Below, one piece after another: positions 32,867-40,865 of a DNA stretch of 64,000 nucleotides. The translations under genes and the position numbers were made by a program. The first letter of the stretch is position 1. Every line of letters starts with the position of its first letter. The notes beneath the pieces are model-generated. The model had not been told where the DNA came from and searched no databases. It was given only the letters and a program-made list of their open reading frames with translations. This stretch comes from Candidatus Melainabacteria bacterium. Lineage in GTDB: Bacteria > Cyanobacteriota > Vampirovibrionia > Obscuribacterales > Obscuribacteraceae. The stretch lies in contig QKMZ01000006.1 in NCBI GenBank assembly GCA_003242885.1, positions 186,001 to 250,000 on the forward strand. The letters run 5' to 3'.

Positions 32867-35800
32867 CTACGTTTTCAGGAAGTCGTCGACAAAGGCTTTT
32901 ACTTTCTTGAATTCTTCTTGCAGTAGTCCCAGAGTGGCTTTTGCTGGTTCCCAAGCAGACTTTTTCGCTGATTGTTCGATTTCGAGGCTGAGTCGGGTCA
33001 GGTTGTCGGCGCAAAGAACTGCCGACAGACCCTTGAGCTGGTGCGCCGTTGCCGCCAATTCTCTATCAGAGCGAGTGTCTATTTGGGTTCTTACCGATGC
33101 CAAGAGTTCTGTCGCCTCTGAGAGGAACATCTTGAGAATGTCGTGCAGATCGTCGTCTCCATAAAGTTTTCTTAGCTCGTTAAGATTAATCGGCAGGATT
33201 GCATCGCCATTGACGCCGTTTTTCGCGTCCCCTTTTGAGCTTTCATCTGTTGACATTTCCGGGTGCTCCGTTGCGGGCCTGGTTTCCAGTGTGCTGTTGA
33301 GCGCCAATGGTATCCATGAGGCGATTACTCTCCTCAGTTGATCGTGGCCGACCGGCTTGCTCAAATAGTCGTCCATTCCTGATCGAATACAGCGCTCTCG
33401 GTCCGACGGCATAGCACCTGCAGTCATTGCCACAATTGGCACGCGCCCACCTGCAGTTTCTTCAAGCCGCCGAATTTCCAAGGTCGCTTCATAGCCGTCC
33501 ATCTCCGGCATCTGGCAGTCCATAAAAATCGCATCGAAACGAGAATTTTTGTGATCCTGGGACTGTTTTTGATTTTGCTTTTCAAACTCTGAAACAGCTT
33601 CTTGCCCGTTGGAGACAATCACCACATCCAGCCCAAACTTGCGCAATTGCCGCTCGGCGAGCTGCTGCAAGACGGGATTGTCTTCCGCGAGCAACACTCT
33701 ACATTTGCCACCTTCTGGCACCGGTGTTTCCGATTGAAACTGTCCTTTATAGACAAGATCATCGAGCGCACGGTCAAAACCCAGTTCGACTGCCTCAGGC
33801 ATGGACAAAATTTCTTGCCCACGAAATCCTGGCTTCAACACCACTTCCAACAAGTGAGCGCGCCGCAGCGGTTTCACAAGGCACGCCGCTACACCGTCTG
33901 TGACCGCGGTCTCCATCCGTTCTTTTTCATCAAATGATGCAACCAGCACCACTCGGCCAGCTGTTTGAGAGTGCGATTCAATGATCTTCTTCGATAGCGC
34001 AAATCCATTGAAGCTTTCCTGTGACGCGTCTACGATCGTGACCGTGTAATTGACTTTGTCGCGCTCTGCTCGTACCAGCAATTCGTGCGCTTCTTCCGGA
34101 CCTGCGGCTTCGGCAACTTTGATTCCCGCGCTGGATAGATAGGATGTGATGATGCTCCGCGAAGAAGGGGATGAATCAATAACAAGAACGTCAAACGGCA
34201 CTACTACTTGTAATTGTTCTGCCTTCATGTCCGGTTGTGCCGGCCATTTTTCTCGCTCGAGTGGGACAGTAAACCAGAAGGTCGAGCCTTTCTTTTCTTC
34301 ACTAGAAACGCCTATTTCACCGCCCATCATCTCGACGAGGCGTTTGCTGATCGACAGGCCCAGTCCGGTGCCGCCGTATTTGCGTGTCGTAGATCCATCT
34401 GCTTGCGCAAACGGTTGGAACAGTCGTTTTCTTGCCGCTTCCGACAGACCTATGCCGGTGTCAGTTACTTGAAATAGAATGACGACGCGCTCATCTGTTT
34501 CTCTAAACTTCGACGCTTTTACCAGAATTTCGCCGTTTTCAGTAAACTTAATTGCGTTGCTGGCCAGATTGAGCAGTACTTGACGCAAACGCACCGGGTC
34601 ACCTTTGACATACTGCGGAATAGAGGGATCACAGAAAGTCATCAGTGCCAGCCGTTTTCGACGAGCGGACGATGCCAACCAGTCCGCGCACCCTTCGACA
34701 ATTGAGCGGACATTCAAATCGATGACTTCCAATTCCAACCTTCCCGCTTCCATCTTGGAGAAATCGAGAATGTCATTGATGATAGTCAAAAGTGATTGCG
34801 CAGACTCGTTGACGATTTTGACAAAACTGCTTTGCTCGTTGGAAAGCGCAGTATCCATGAGCAGTTCTGTCATGCCCAAAACAGCAGAAATTGGCGTGCG
34901 AACCTCGTGTGAAATGTTAGCGACGAATTCGGATTTTAACTTGGATGCTTCCAGCGCTTCGTCGTATGCGAGTTCTAGTTTGTGAGTGAGGATTTCGAGT
35001 TCTTGGTTTACAGCGGCAAGAATGCTGACACGCTGAGCAAGGTCCTCGTTGAGTTGTTTTACTTTGTCTTCCGCCGCTTTGAGGTCGGAAATATCCATTA
35101 AGAGCCCGTTCCAGAGAACATCTCCGTTTTCTAAGTATTCGGGAGTGGAAGTCGCTCGCAAATACTTCATTGTGCTGCCGGTTAGAACGCGCATTTCGCA
35201 CTTGAAGACCGACATTGTCGCTGCTGATTTTTCAATTGCCTCGTTCAGAGGACCGCGATCGTCAGGATGAATGTTGACGAATGCGAGATTAGAGTCTTTC
35301 TCGATTTCATGGCGTTCGAAGCCGATCAAGGCACGGCAGCTTTCGCTTATATATGGGAAAATGTAAGAACCATCACTCTTCTTCTTCAAGAATTGATAAA
35401 TGACGCCAGGCAGGTGTCGCGCCACATTATTGATGCGCGCGCTTACGTCTTCCAATTGCGCTTCAGTCTGGCGACGCAGTGTTATATCATGCGCGACGCC
35501 GTAGATGAGCTTGGTGTCTATGTCAGAAGACGCGCTCCACATAAGCCATTTGATACTGCCATCTTTGGCTATATAGCGATTTTCAAAAAAGTGAATGTTC
35601 TTTCCGTTAGTGAGAAATTCGGCTTGGGAGGCGGTTGCTTCTCGATCTTCCGGGTGAATAAGTTCCAGATACGGTCGCGAAAGCAACTCTTCCTGTGAGT
35701 AGCCTAATACTTTGGTCCACTCTGGATTTACCTGTTTGAAGTAGCCGTCAAATCCTGCGATGCAGAAGAGTTCGTTAGAAAGCGTGAAGAAGATGTTTGC

Positions 35801-36595
35801 TTCGGCCAACTCGCGTGTGCGCTCTTCGACTTTTGTTTCGAGGTCGGCATGAGCCGCGAGCAAACTGTCCTCTGCCCTCTTTCTATCAGTAATGTCTTGG
35901 CTGAAAACCATTACGCCGGTAATTTTTCCGTCCTTGTCTTTGAGCGGAATTTTGTCCACTAAAAGCCAGAGAATTTCGCCCGCTGAATTTACATAGCGGT
36001 CGACAATGCCGAATTTCGCTTCGCCGGAATTGATGACACTAAGGTCGTCTTTGTGATACTTTGCCGCATCTTCGGGATAGAGATCGTAGGTCGATTTCCC
36101 AACGATGGTTTCGGTTGTGTAGCCCATTGATTCGGCAGCCGGCTTGTTGGCGCGCAAAATGATGTTGTGGGGGTCTTTGTACCAAAGCAATGCAGGCACA
36201 TTGTCAAAAATAATTTGCTGTTCGGCTCGTGCAGCTCTTTCTTGCTGGACGAAATCGGTCAAATCGACCGTCATTCCAAAGAGTTTCGTTTTCCCTTCTT
36301 TGGTTTGAATATTGACGAGATCTTTGAGAAAAATTGTCTCGCCAGTCGGTTTTTTCCATTCATAAACCTCAGCTGCGCCGCCCGTCGCACACCAATTCGC
36401 GTCAATCGTCGCGCCCGAGTCCAACGCGTTTTTAATTCCAGGGTTTATGAAAGTTGTTTTTCCTTGCAAAATCTCTTCTGCGGAATAACCCAGAAGTTTC
36501 TTTGCCGGCGTGCTTACAAAGGTGAAACGAAAGGGGGCAAGCTCTGCCTCCCAGATAACGCCGTCTAGGCTCTCTAAGATTTTTTCGTCAGTCAT
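32867..36595 (-). CDS. Multi-PAS hybrid histidine kinase with two receivers and HPt
   Basis: 1242 residues. Four PAS/PAC units between about residues 8 and 505 (e.g. VFSQDITDRKRAE, GVAHDITLRRQTEAQ, LLMDISDLKAAED), a coiled coil, HisKA with His563 (FVANISHEVRTPIS), HATPase (NLASNAIKF, DTGIGLS, GGTGLGLSIS), a first receiver at about 803-918 (Asp856, Lys908), a second at about 965-1095 (Asp1026 in FMDCQMPEMDG, SKP Lys), and a C-terminal HPt with His1185 in ATAHQLKGLS. All relay residues are present, so a full phosphorelay within one protein is possible. No membrane helix: cytoplasmic sensing. No separate output regulator is adjacent. Start ATG 36593-36595. Confidence 0.93.
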   Translation of the reverse strand: MTDEKILESLDGVIWEAELAPFRFTFVSTPAKKLLGYSAEEILQGKTTFINPGIKNALDSGATIDANWCATGGAAEVYEWKKPTGETIFLKDLVNIQTKEGKTKLFGMTVDLTDFVQQERAARAEQQIIFDNVPALLWYKDPHNIILRANKPAAESMGYTTETIVGKSTYDLYPEDAAKYHKDDLSVINSGEAKFGIVDRYVNSAGEILWLLVDKIPLKDKDGKITGVMVFSQDITDRKRAEDSLLAAHADLETKVEERTRELAEANIFFTLSNELFCIAGFDGYFKQVNPEWTKVLGYSQEELLSRPYLELIHPEDREATASQAEFLTNGKNIHFFENRYIAKDGSIKWLMWSASSDIDTKLIYGVAHDITLRRQTEAQLEDVSARINNVARHLPGVIYQFLKKKSDGSYIFPYISESCRALIGFERHEIEKDSNLAFVNIHPDDRGPLNEAIEKSAATMSVFKCEMRVLTGSTMKYLRATSTPEYLENGDVLWNGLLMDISDLKAAEDKVKQLNEDLAQRVSILAAVNQELEILTHKLELAYDEALEASKLKSEFVANISHEVRTPISAVLGMTELLMDTALSNEQSSFVKIVNESAQSLLTIINDILDFSKMEAGRLELEVIDLNVRSIVEGCADWLASSARRKRLALMTFCDPSIPQYVKGDPVRLRQVLLNLASNAIKFTENGEILVKASKFRETDERVVILFQVTDTGIGLSEAARKRLFQPFAQADGSTTRKYGGTGLGLSISKRLVEMMGGEIGVSSEEKKGSTFWFTVPLEREKWPAQPDMKAEQLQVVVPFDVLVIDSSPSSRSIITSYLSSAGIKVAEAAGPEEAHELLVRAERDKVNYTVTIVDASQESFNGFALSKKIIESHSQTAGRVVLVASFDEKERMETAVTDGVAACLVKPLRRAHLLEVVLKPGFRGQEILSMPEAVELGFDRALDDLVYKGQFQSETPVPEGGKCRVLLAEDNPVLQQLAERQLRKFGLDVVIVSNGQEAVSEFEKQNQKQSQDHKNSRFDAIFMDCQMPEMDGYEATLEIRRLEETAGGRVPIVAMTAGAMPSDRERCIRSGMDDYLSKPVGHDQLRRVIASWIPLALNSTLETRPATEHPEMSTDESSKGDAKNGVNGDAILPINLNELRKLYGDDDLHDILKMFLSEATELLASVRTQIDTRSDRELAATAHQLKGLSAVLCADNLTRLSLEIEQSAKKSAWEPAKATLGLLQEEFKKVKAFVDDFLKT

Positions 36596-36906
36596 TTAAT
36601 GGTCGGAGCCATATGCTGGAAAGAAACCAATAAATCCATTCAAACCCGTTTAGAGCAAATTAGACCTATCCAAATCGATTCAAACCAAGTTCTATTCAGG
36701 TTGAAGACTAAAATTCCAAGTTTCTCCGCAATATCCAGCATAGCTCACCGGACTGGAAGGCGGATCTATTAATGAACTTGCCGGGCAAGATCGCTACATT
36801 TCTATGTAGGTCTCCGGGCAATATCGCATCTACTTGTTAACTGGTTGTCGGGTAGTTGCACCAAAATCCGTGACCTTTCACTGCGACTTACTGGAAACTC
36901 TGAAAT
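36596..36906. other. Divergent intergenic region, no gene seen
   Basis: 311 bases between the divergent hybrid kinase and uridine-kinase-like genes. It has two loose copies of a CNATTCAAACC(C/A)(G/A)TT motif (around 36637-36695) but no clear promoter or repeat-family member. Confidence 0.4.
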
Positions 36907-37473
36907 ATGCGACGCCGCCCCCCTCAAATTATTGCCATCTGTGGTGGCTCTGGCTCCGGCAAATCCACCCTGGCGCGGAAGTTCGTCGGCGCGGCCGTGC
37001 TGGCAACCGACAGCTTTTATAAGGATATTGACGATCTAAAGCCACGAGAGGATGGCACGTTCGATTTTGACCACCCGGACGCGGTGGATTTGGACGAGTG
37101 CGCAGATGCGTGCATTAAACTCGCCGATGGCGAGGACATAATGATTCCGGTTTACGAGATGCGCAGCGCCAAGCGCGTCGGTCAGCAGGTAGTGCCGGCT
37201 CCGACGAATTCTATTGTTGTGATCGAAGGCATTTACGCTTTCCACAATCCGCTGCACGAAATCGCGACGCTTCGTATCTTTATAGATACGCCAATCGATC
37301 AGCGCATGGCGCGCAGACTGCGTCGGGACGTAGAGCGAGGGCGATCGACTCTGGAGTCGATTCAATATAGTCTGCACGTTGAGGAAGCTTATTCGCGTTA
37401 CGTTGAGCCGATGAGACATCTTGCCGACCTCATTTTGATGGGCGAAGAGATGCGAGGGAGTTTTTCGCTGTAA
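36907..37473 (+). CDS. Uridine kinase / phosphoribulokinase-family P-loop kinase
   Basis: 188 residues. P-loop GGSGSGKST at residues 13-21, then ATDSFYKDIDDL, the FDFDHPDAVD substrate loop, PVYEM, VVIEGIYAF (Walker B), FIDTP and the lid arginines RRLRRDVERGR. These match uridine kinases (phosphorylation of uridine/cytidine with ATP or GTP), though the protein is about 20 residues shorter than bacterial Udk at the C-terminus, so another small-molecule substrate is possible. No clear ribosome binding site. Five bases separate it from the DUF2142-like gene, so they form an operon. Confidence 0.8.
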   Translation: MRRRPPQIIAICGGSGSGKSTLARKFVGAAVLATDSFYKDIDDLKPREDGTFDFDHPDAVDLDECADACIKLADGEDIMIPVYEMRSAKRVGQQVVPAPTNSIVVIEGIYAFHNPLHEIATLRIFIDTPIDQRMARRLRRDVERGRSTLESIQYSLHVEEAYSRYVEPMRHLADLILMGEEMRGSFSL

Positions 37474-37477
37474 TATC

Positions 37478-38794
37478 GTGCAACTGAAGAAGCTTGATAA
37501 TGCTCTGATTCTGACCTTCATTCTCGCCGCGCTTCTCGTGAGAGTGCCATTTCTCTTCATCGTCCCCATGGTTGAGGCGCCTGATGAATACGCGCACTTT
37601 TGGGTAACCAAATTTTTGAGTGAAAACCTCACCGTGCCAGACGCTGCACAGGTTGCGGCGGGTGGTCCATCTGCCGTTTATGGCTCACTGCCACCTTTTG
37701 CTTATCTTCCCCATGTGCTCTTTTCGCACTTAATTCCGGGCGTCGATATCTCCTTTTCCGAACGCATCGGCAGCATCCTTGGTGGACTCGTTACTGTCTT
37801 TGCTGCATGTCGTATTAGCGAATTGCTGTTTGCCTCTAATCGGGTCCTTCGTCTTGCGCTTCCTATGTGCGTTGTCCTGCATCCTCAATTCGTCTTCGTC
37901 AATGCGTATTGCAATAGTGATTCGACCGCGTGCGCTTTTGCTTCGCTTTTGATTTGGACCAGCCTCGTAGTGATTTTTCGTGGACCTGAGTTGCGGTACG
38001 CAGCGTTTGCCGGCATTTTGTGCGCTTTTATCGCCTTGAGCAAATTTTCTGCATTGGCGATTGTGCCGGTGATTTTCTTCGCAATAATGGCGTCATCTTG
38101 GATCTATAGAAAGACGGCCGTGCAGACGATTGCTCCTTTGGGATTGACAGCTCTGTCTGCGGCGCTCATTTGCGTACCATGGTTTGCCCGTAATGCTGCC
38201 GTTTTCCATGGTGATTGGTTGGGCACTATCACAATGCGCGACACCTGGGCCAAAACTTTCAATCGCTCGATTGAGCCTGTTAGTTTGTCGTCGGTCTTAA
38301 AACAAAAGGTATGGTGGCAACAATTATTTTGCAGTTTTTGGGCTGTCTTTGGATATCAAAAACACTATCTGCCAGCCGGTTTTTACCTCGCCTACTTTTC
38401 TATGATTCTCATTTCCAGCGCCGGCACTTTCACACAAATTTCACAAGCAGTTCGCGAGAAATCCATTTCGTTTGATTTCCTGCGACAGCTTAGAGAAGGT
38501 GATGATGTGAGGTTGAAACATCGAGCGGCCTGGCTCAGCTTGTGGGTTTGCGTCGCATTTAGTTGTGCAGGACTTCTCTACGCTGCAGTGCAAAATCTAG
38601 GTGGTCCGCAAGGTCGATATCTTTTCCCCAGCGAAATTGCATTCATGGCAATTATCCTGTCCGGACTTTATGGGCTTAATCAAAAGTGGGGCACACGGCT
38701 GGTCTTTGTTTTCGTTGGTCTTAACGGAGTGACACTCATTTATTCGATGATTTTGCTTTATTCTATGTTTGGCGTGCGCATAAAGCCCTATTGA
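37478..38794 (+). CDS. DUF2142-like polytopic membrane protein, second copy
   Basis: 438 residues from GTG 37478, about ten hydrophobic helices. Shares with the 23196-24554 protein the first-loop VEAPDEYAHFWVTKFL, the following AAGG..A.YGSLP.F.YLP block, VLHPQFVF and C-terminal GPQGRYLFPSEI. The two are paralogues; here the Gly-rich cytoplasmic insert is absent. Predicted polyprenyl-sugar-dependent glycosyltransferase by fold; acceptor unknown. Follows the kinase gene by five bases. Downstream lies a structured non-coding stretch with a strong terminator. Confidence 0.75.
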   Translation: MQLKKLDNALILTFILAALLVRVPFLFIVPMVEAPDEYAHFWVTKFLSENLTVPDAAQVAAGGPSAVYGSLPPFAYLPHVLFSHLIPGVDISFSERIGSILGGLVTVFAACRISELLFASNRVLRLALPMCVVLHPQFVFVNAYCNSDSTACAFASLLIWTSLVVIFRGPELRYAAFAGILCAFIALSKFSALAIVPVIFFAIMASSWIYRKTAVQTIAPLGLTALSAALICVPWFARNAAVFHGDWLGTITMRDTWAKTFNRSIEPVSLSSVLKQKVWWQQLFCSFWAVFGYQKHYLPAGFYLAYFSMILISSAGTFTQISQAVREKSISFDFLRQLREGDDVRLKHRAAWLSLWVCVAFSCAGLLYAAVQNLGGPQGRYLFPSEIAFMAIILSGLYGLNQKWGTRLVFVFVGLNGVTLIYSMILLYSMFGVRIKPY

Positions 38795-38854
38795 ACTTCA
38801 CTGCGATCACACGAAAAACACACAAATTTGTCACGCAATTCTAAGGTACCGGCC

Positions 38855-39215
38855 GCATTTGCGTGGGAATGCTTCTGATAGAAGAAAAAAATCGATAGTG
38901 GAGGAACGTGTGATTCCTATGGCTAGAACCTCTTTCAGGTTTGCCATCTTGAGTGCGGACGCCTGCCGCTGGCAAGGAACCGCTAAGTAATCGGTTGGTT
39001 TGTGGCAGAACTCTGTCATCATTCATTGTGAGTGCGAGGCTCATCTAGGAGCGGATCAGGTCAAAGCAGATCAGCTCAGATCAAACTAGACCAGAGCAGA
39101 CCAACCGATCAAATTTCAAAAAGAAACTCTACTGAAGCTGTGGGCGAGTGCCGAGTGTCGGGTTTCCCCCCGAACGAACACCGAGGAGCCGTACGCGGCT
39201 CTTCGGTGCCTTTTT
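38855..39215 (+). ncRNA. Candidate structured non-coding RNA or long structured 3' UTR
   Basis: Serial hairpins without a convincing gene: GCATT/AATGC (38855-38872), AGGAA/TTCCT (38902-38918), AACCT/AGGTT (38927-38941), a nested TTGCCA/TGGCAA with GCGG/CCGC inside (38941-38975), AACCG/CGGTT (38978-38996), then TCGGG/CCCGA (39158-39173) and a terminator at 39179-39215. Between 39049 and 39110 there is an imperfect AGATCA/AGACCA repeat, nearly free of T. No known family (tmRNA, RNase P, SRP, 6S) was recognised by its conserved blocks. No clear promoter. Confidence 0.35.
39179..39215 (+). terminator. Strong intrinsic terminator
   Basis: CACCGAGGAGCCG and CGGCTCTTCGGTG pair as a 13-bp stem (one G-T wobble) with a TACG loop, followed by CC and five T (39211-39215). 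It works on the plus strand only; the reverse side has no T run. Confidence 0.85.
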
Positions 39216-39227
39216 ATCTGCTATTGA

Positions 39228-39300
39228 GGGCGACGCCATGTGTCGACCGCTTTGTAGTGGCGCAGCAATCGTGGGGACGCGTTGCACGCGTCCAATATAT
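39228..39300. repeat. Degenerate palindrome copies
   Basis: GGCGACGCCATGTGTCGACC (39229-39248), where the stem has mismatches, and GGACGCGTTGCACGCGTCC (39275-39293), a member of the GCG-TTGC-CGC group also seen near 9243-9293 and 20955. Confidence 0.7.
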
Positions 39301-39330
39301 TAAAGTCGCACGCAATGCGGCCCCACGCTT

Positions 39331-40818
39331 TTACTTCTCTAAGTTCAAATCCGTGCGCAGCTTGCGTGGGTTTTGCCAACCCATTTCGTCGATAGCTGTG
39401 TCGAAATCGACGCGGCTTCTGCAGCAATAGTTGAGCACGATAATCGCTTGTTCAAGTTTCATCAAAGTGGCTTCAATGAGCGGTCTTACGATGTGCGCTG
39501 CTTCGAAAGTATTCTTGTCGAACTTGCCGGCCGAAACCAGGATGTCGACGATATCTCCGCCGTGTTTCCGCAGCACGGTCTGTGCTGTTTGGATATCGGT
39601 ATCCGTAATAATTCCGGCTTGCTTGAGCAAATCGAATGCATTGCGGATTTTTTGAATTTCTTCGGGAGACTTCTGCCCTTTCTTCAAAGGTGCTGCTGGC
39701 TTGTCCGTTTCGCCCGTTGGAGCGCTGGCAGCCGGAGTCGGTGCAGCAGATTTCGGTGGTGGCGCAGGCGGTGCGTTTTTCGCTTTGTCTCTCATTTTTT
39801 CCAGCACGTCGCCGGTCAAATAATTGTCGATTCTCGAGCCTTCGCCGTGAAAACGTTCAAGCGCTGCCGGCGCGATTTCCGGGTCGATTTTCCCGTCATC
39901 AACCATCCCTTGAATTTTGAGCGCGGCTTCCAGCGTGGTCTGTTTAATCAAATGCGCGTTGAGCAGCAGAGTGCCCAAATCCAGCGTCTGAGTCTTCGAA
40001 ATCAAACTCATGTCGATACGCTTGAAGACACCACTGTCGCCAAGCAAAGGAGTCATGGCGGTCTGAGCCGGAGGCGGCGCTGCCGGAGCAGGAGCGGGCA
40101 TTGGCGGTGCGGGAGCTGGTGCCGGAGCCATCGGAGCCATAGGCATTCCTGGCGCCATGCCTGGCTGCATCCATGCGTTAGGGTCGCCTGGCATTCCAGG
40201 CATACCCGGCATCATGCCCGGCATTCCGGGATACATTTGCTGAGGCATGGGCGGATAACCTGGCATTGGCGGTGGCGGATAACCAGGCATTGGAGGCGGA
40301 TACATCTGCCCTGGCATGCCATAACCGGGCGGCGGATACCCACCGTAAGGGGTGTTGTACGCGGGCATCGGACCCTGCGTGAAGTCCGTGCTTCCCGGCG
40401 CAGGCGGCGGCGGCGCATAGGCGGGACTCGGAGGCGGGGTGACTTCTATCTTGTGGCTCTCTTTAGCCTTCAAAGAATCAGGGATCTTGGCGCCATCGGC
40501 ATCAACAGCCGCCATAGCCGCCATGTCATATAAAAGCTGCAAGTCCGCCGACCCGAAAGGCTTACTCCAGTGCATTTTCGAGTCTTCGCCCGACTGCTCG
40601 TAGAGCGACCAAACCGGCAAATCCGCGCCATCTTCCCATTGGCAAGTCAGGGTGAACATCTGCCCAGGCTTCTTTGTCCGCCAGGGGACTTCGATCAGGC
40701 ACCCGCGCCGGGTCTTGGACTCCGTGTACGCGAGGTCGATCATGTGATACGGAGGCAACTGGCTCTGAATGTCCAGTCTAAGACGATTTCCTGTCTTGGG
40801 TGGTGGTTGGGATTGCAT
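39331..40818 (-). CDS. Pro/Gly/Met-rich protein with MshEN-like helical modules
   Basis: 495 residues. The N-terminal 120 residues form a compact domain (VPWRTKKPGQMFTLTCQWED, VWSLYEQSG) of unknown fold. Next is about 150 residues of PPPMPGYPPMPQQMYPGMPG-type sequence, likely disordered. The C-terminal half has short helical units with the pattern LGTLLLNAHLIKQTTLEAAL and AGIITDTDIQTAQTVLRK, which resemble the N-terminal module of type II secretion/pilus ATPases (GspE/MshE N-domain) and recur in the J-like protein at 50338-53904. A c-di-GMP or partner-binding role is conceivable; not shown. Lies 47 bases downstream of the SbcC-like gene. Confidence 0.65.
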   Translation of the reverse strand: MQSQPPPKTGNRLRLDIQSQLPPYHMIDLAYTESKTRRGCLIEVPWRTKKPGQMFTLTCQWEDGADLPVWSLYEQSGEDSKMHWSKPFGSADLQLLYDMAAMAAVDADGAKIPDSLKAKESHKIEVTPPPSPAYAPPPPAPGSTDFTQGPMPAYNTPYGGYPPPGYGMPGQMYPPPMPGYPPPPMPGYPPMPQQMYPGMPGMMPGMPGMPGDPNAWMQPGMAPGMPMAPMAPAPAPAPPMPAPAPAAPPPAQTAMTPLLGDSGVFKRIDMSLISKTQTLDLGTLLLNAHLIKQTTLEAALKIQGMVDDGKIDPEIAPAALERFHGEGSRIDNYLTGDVLEKMRDKAKNAPPAPPPKSAAPTPAASAPTGETDKPAAPLKKGQKSPEEIQKIRNAFDLLKQAGIITDTDIQTAQTVLRKHGGDIVDILVSAGKFDKNTFEAAHIVRPLIEATLMKLEQAIIVLNYCCRSRVDFDTAIDEMGWQNPRKLRTDLNLEK

Positions 40819-40865
40819 AGGATTCTCTAGGACTTACTTTTTTCTATATGCCCTGTAGGTTTTGA

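Noticed and set aside
38795..39215. tmRNA, RNase P RNA, SRP RNA or 6S RNA
   Set aside because: None of their conserved sequence blocks was found on either strand; left as an unnamed candidate.
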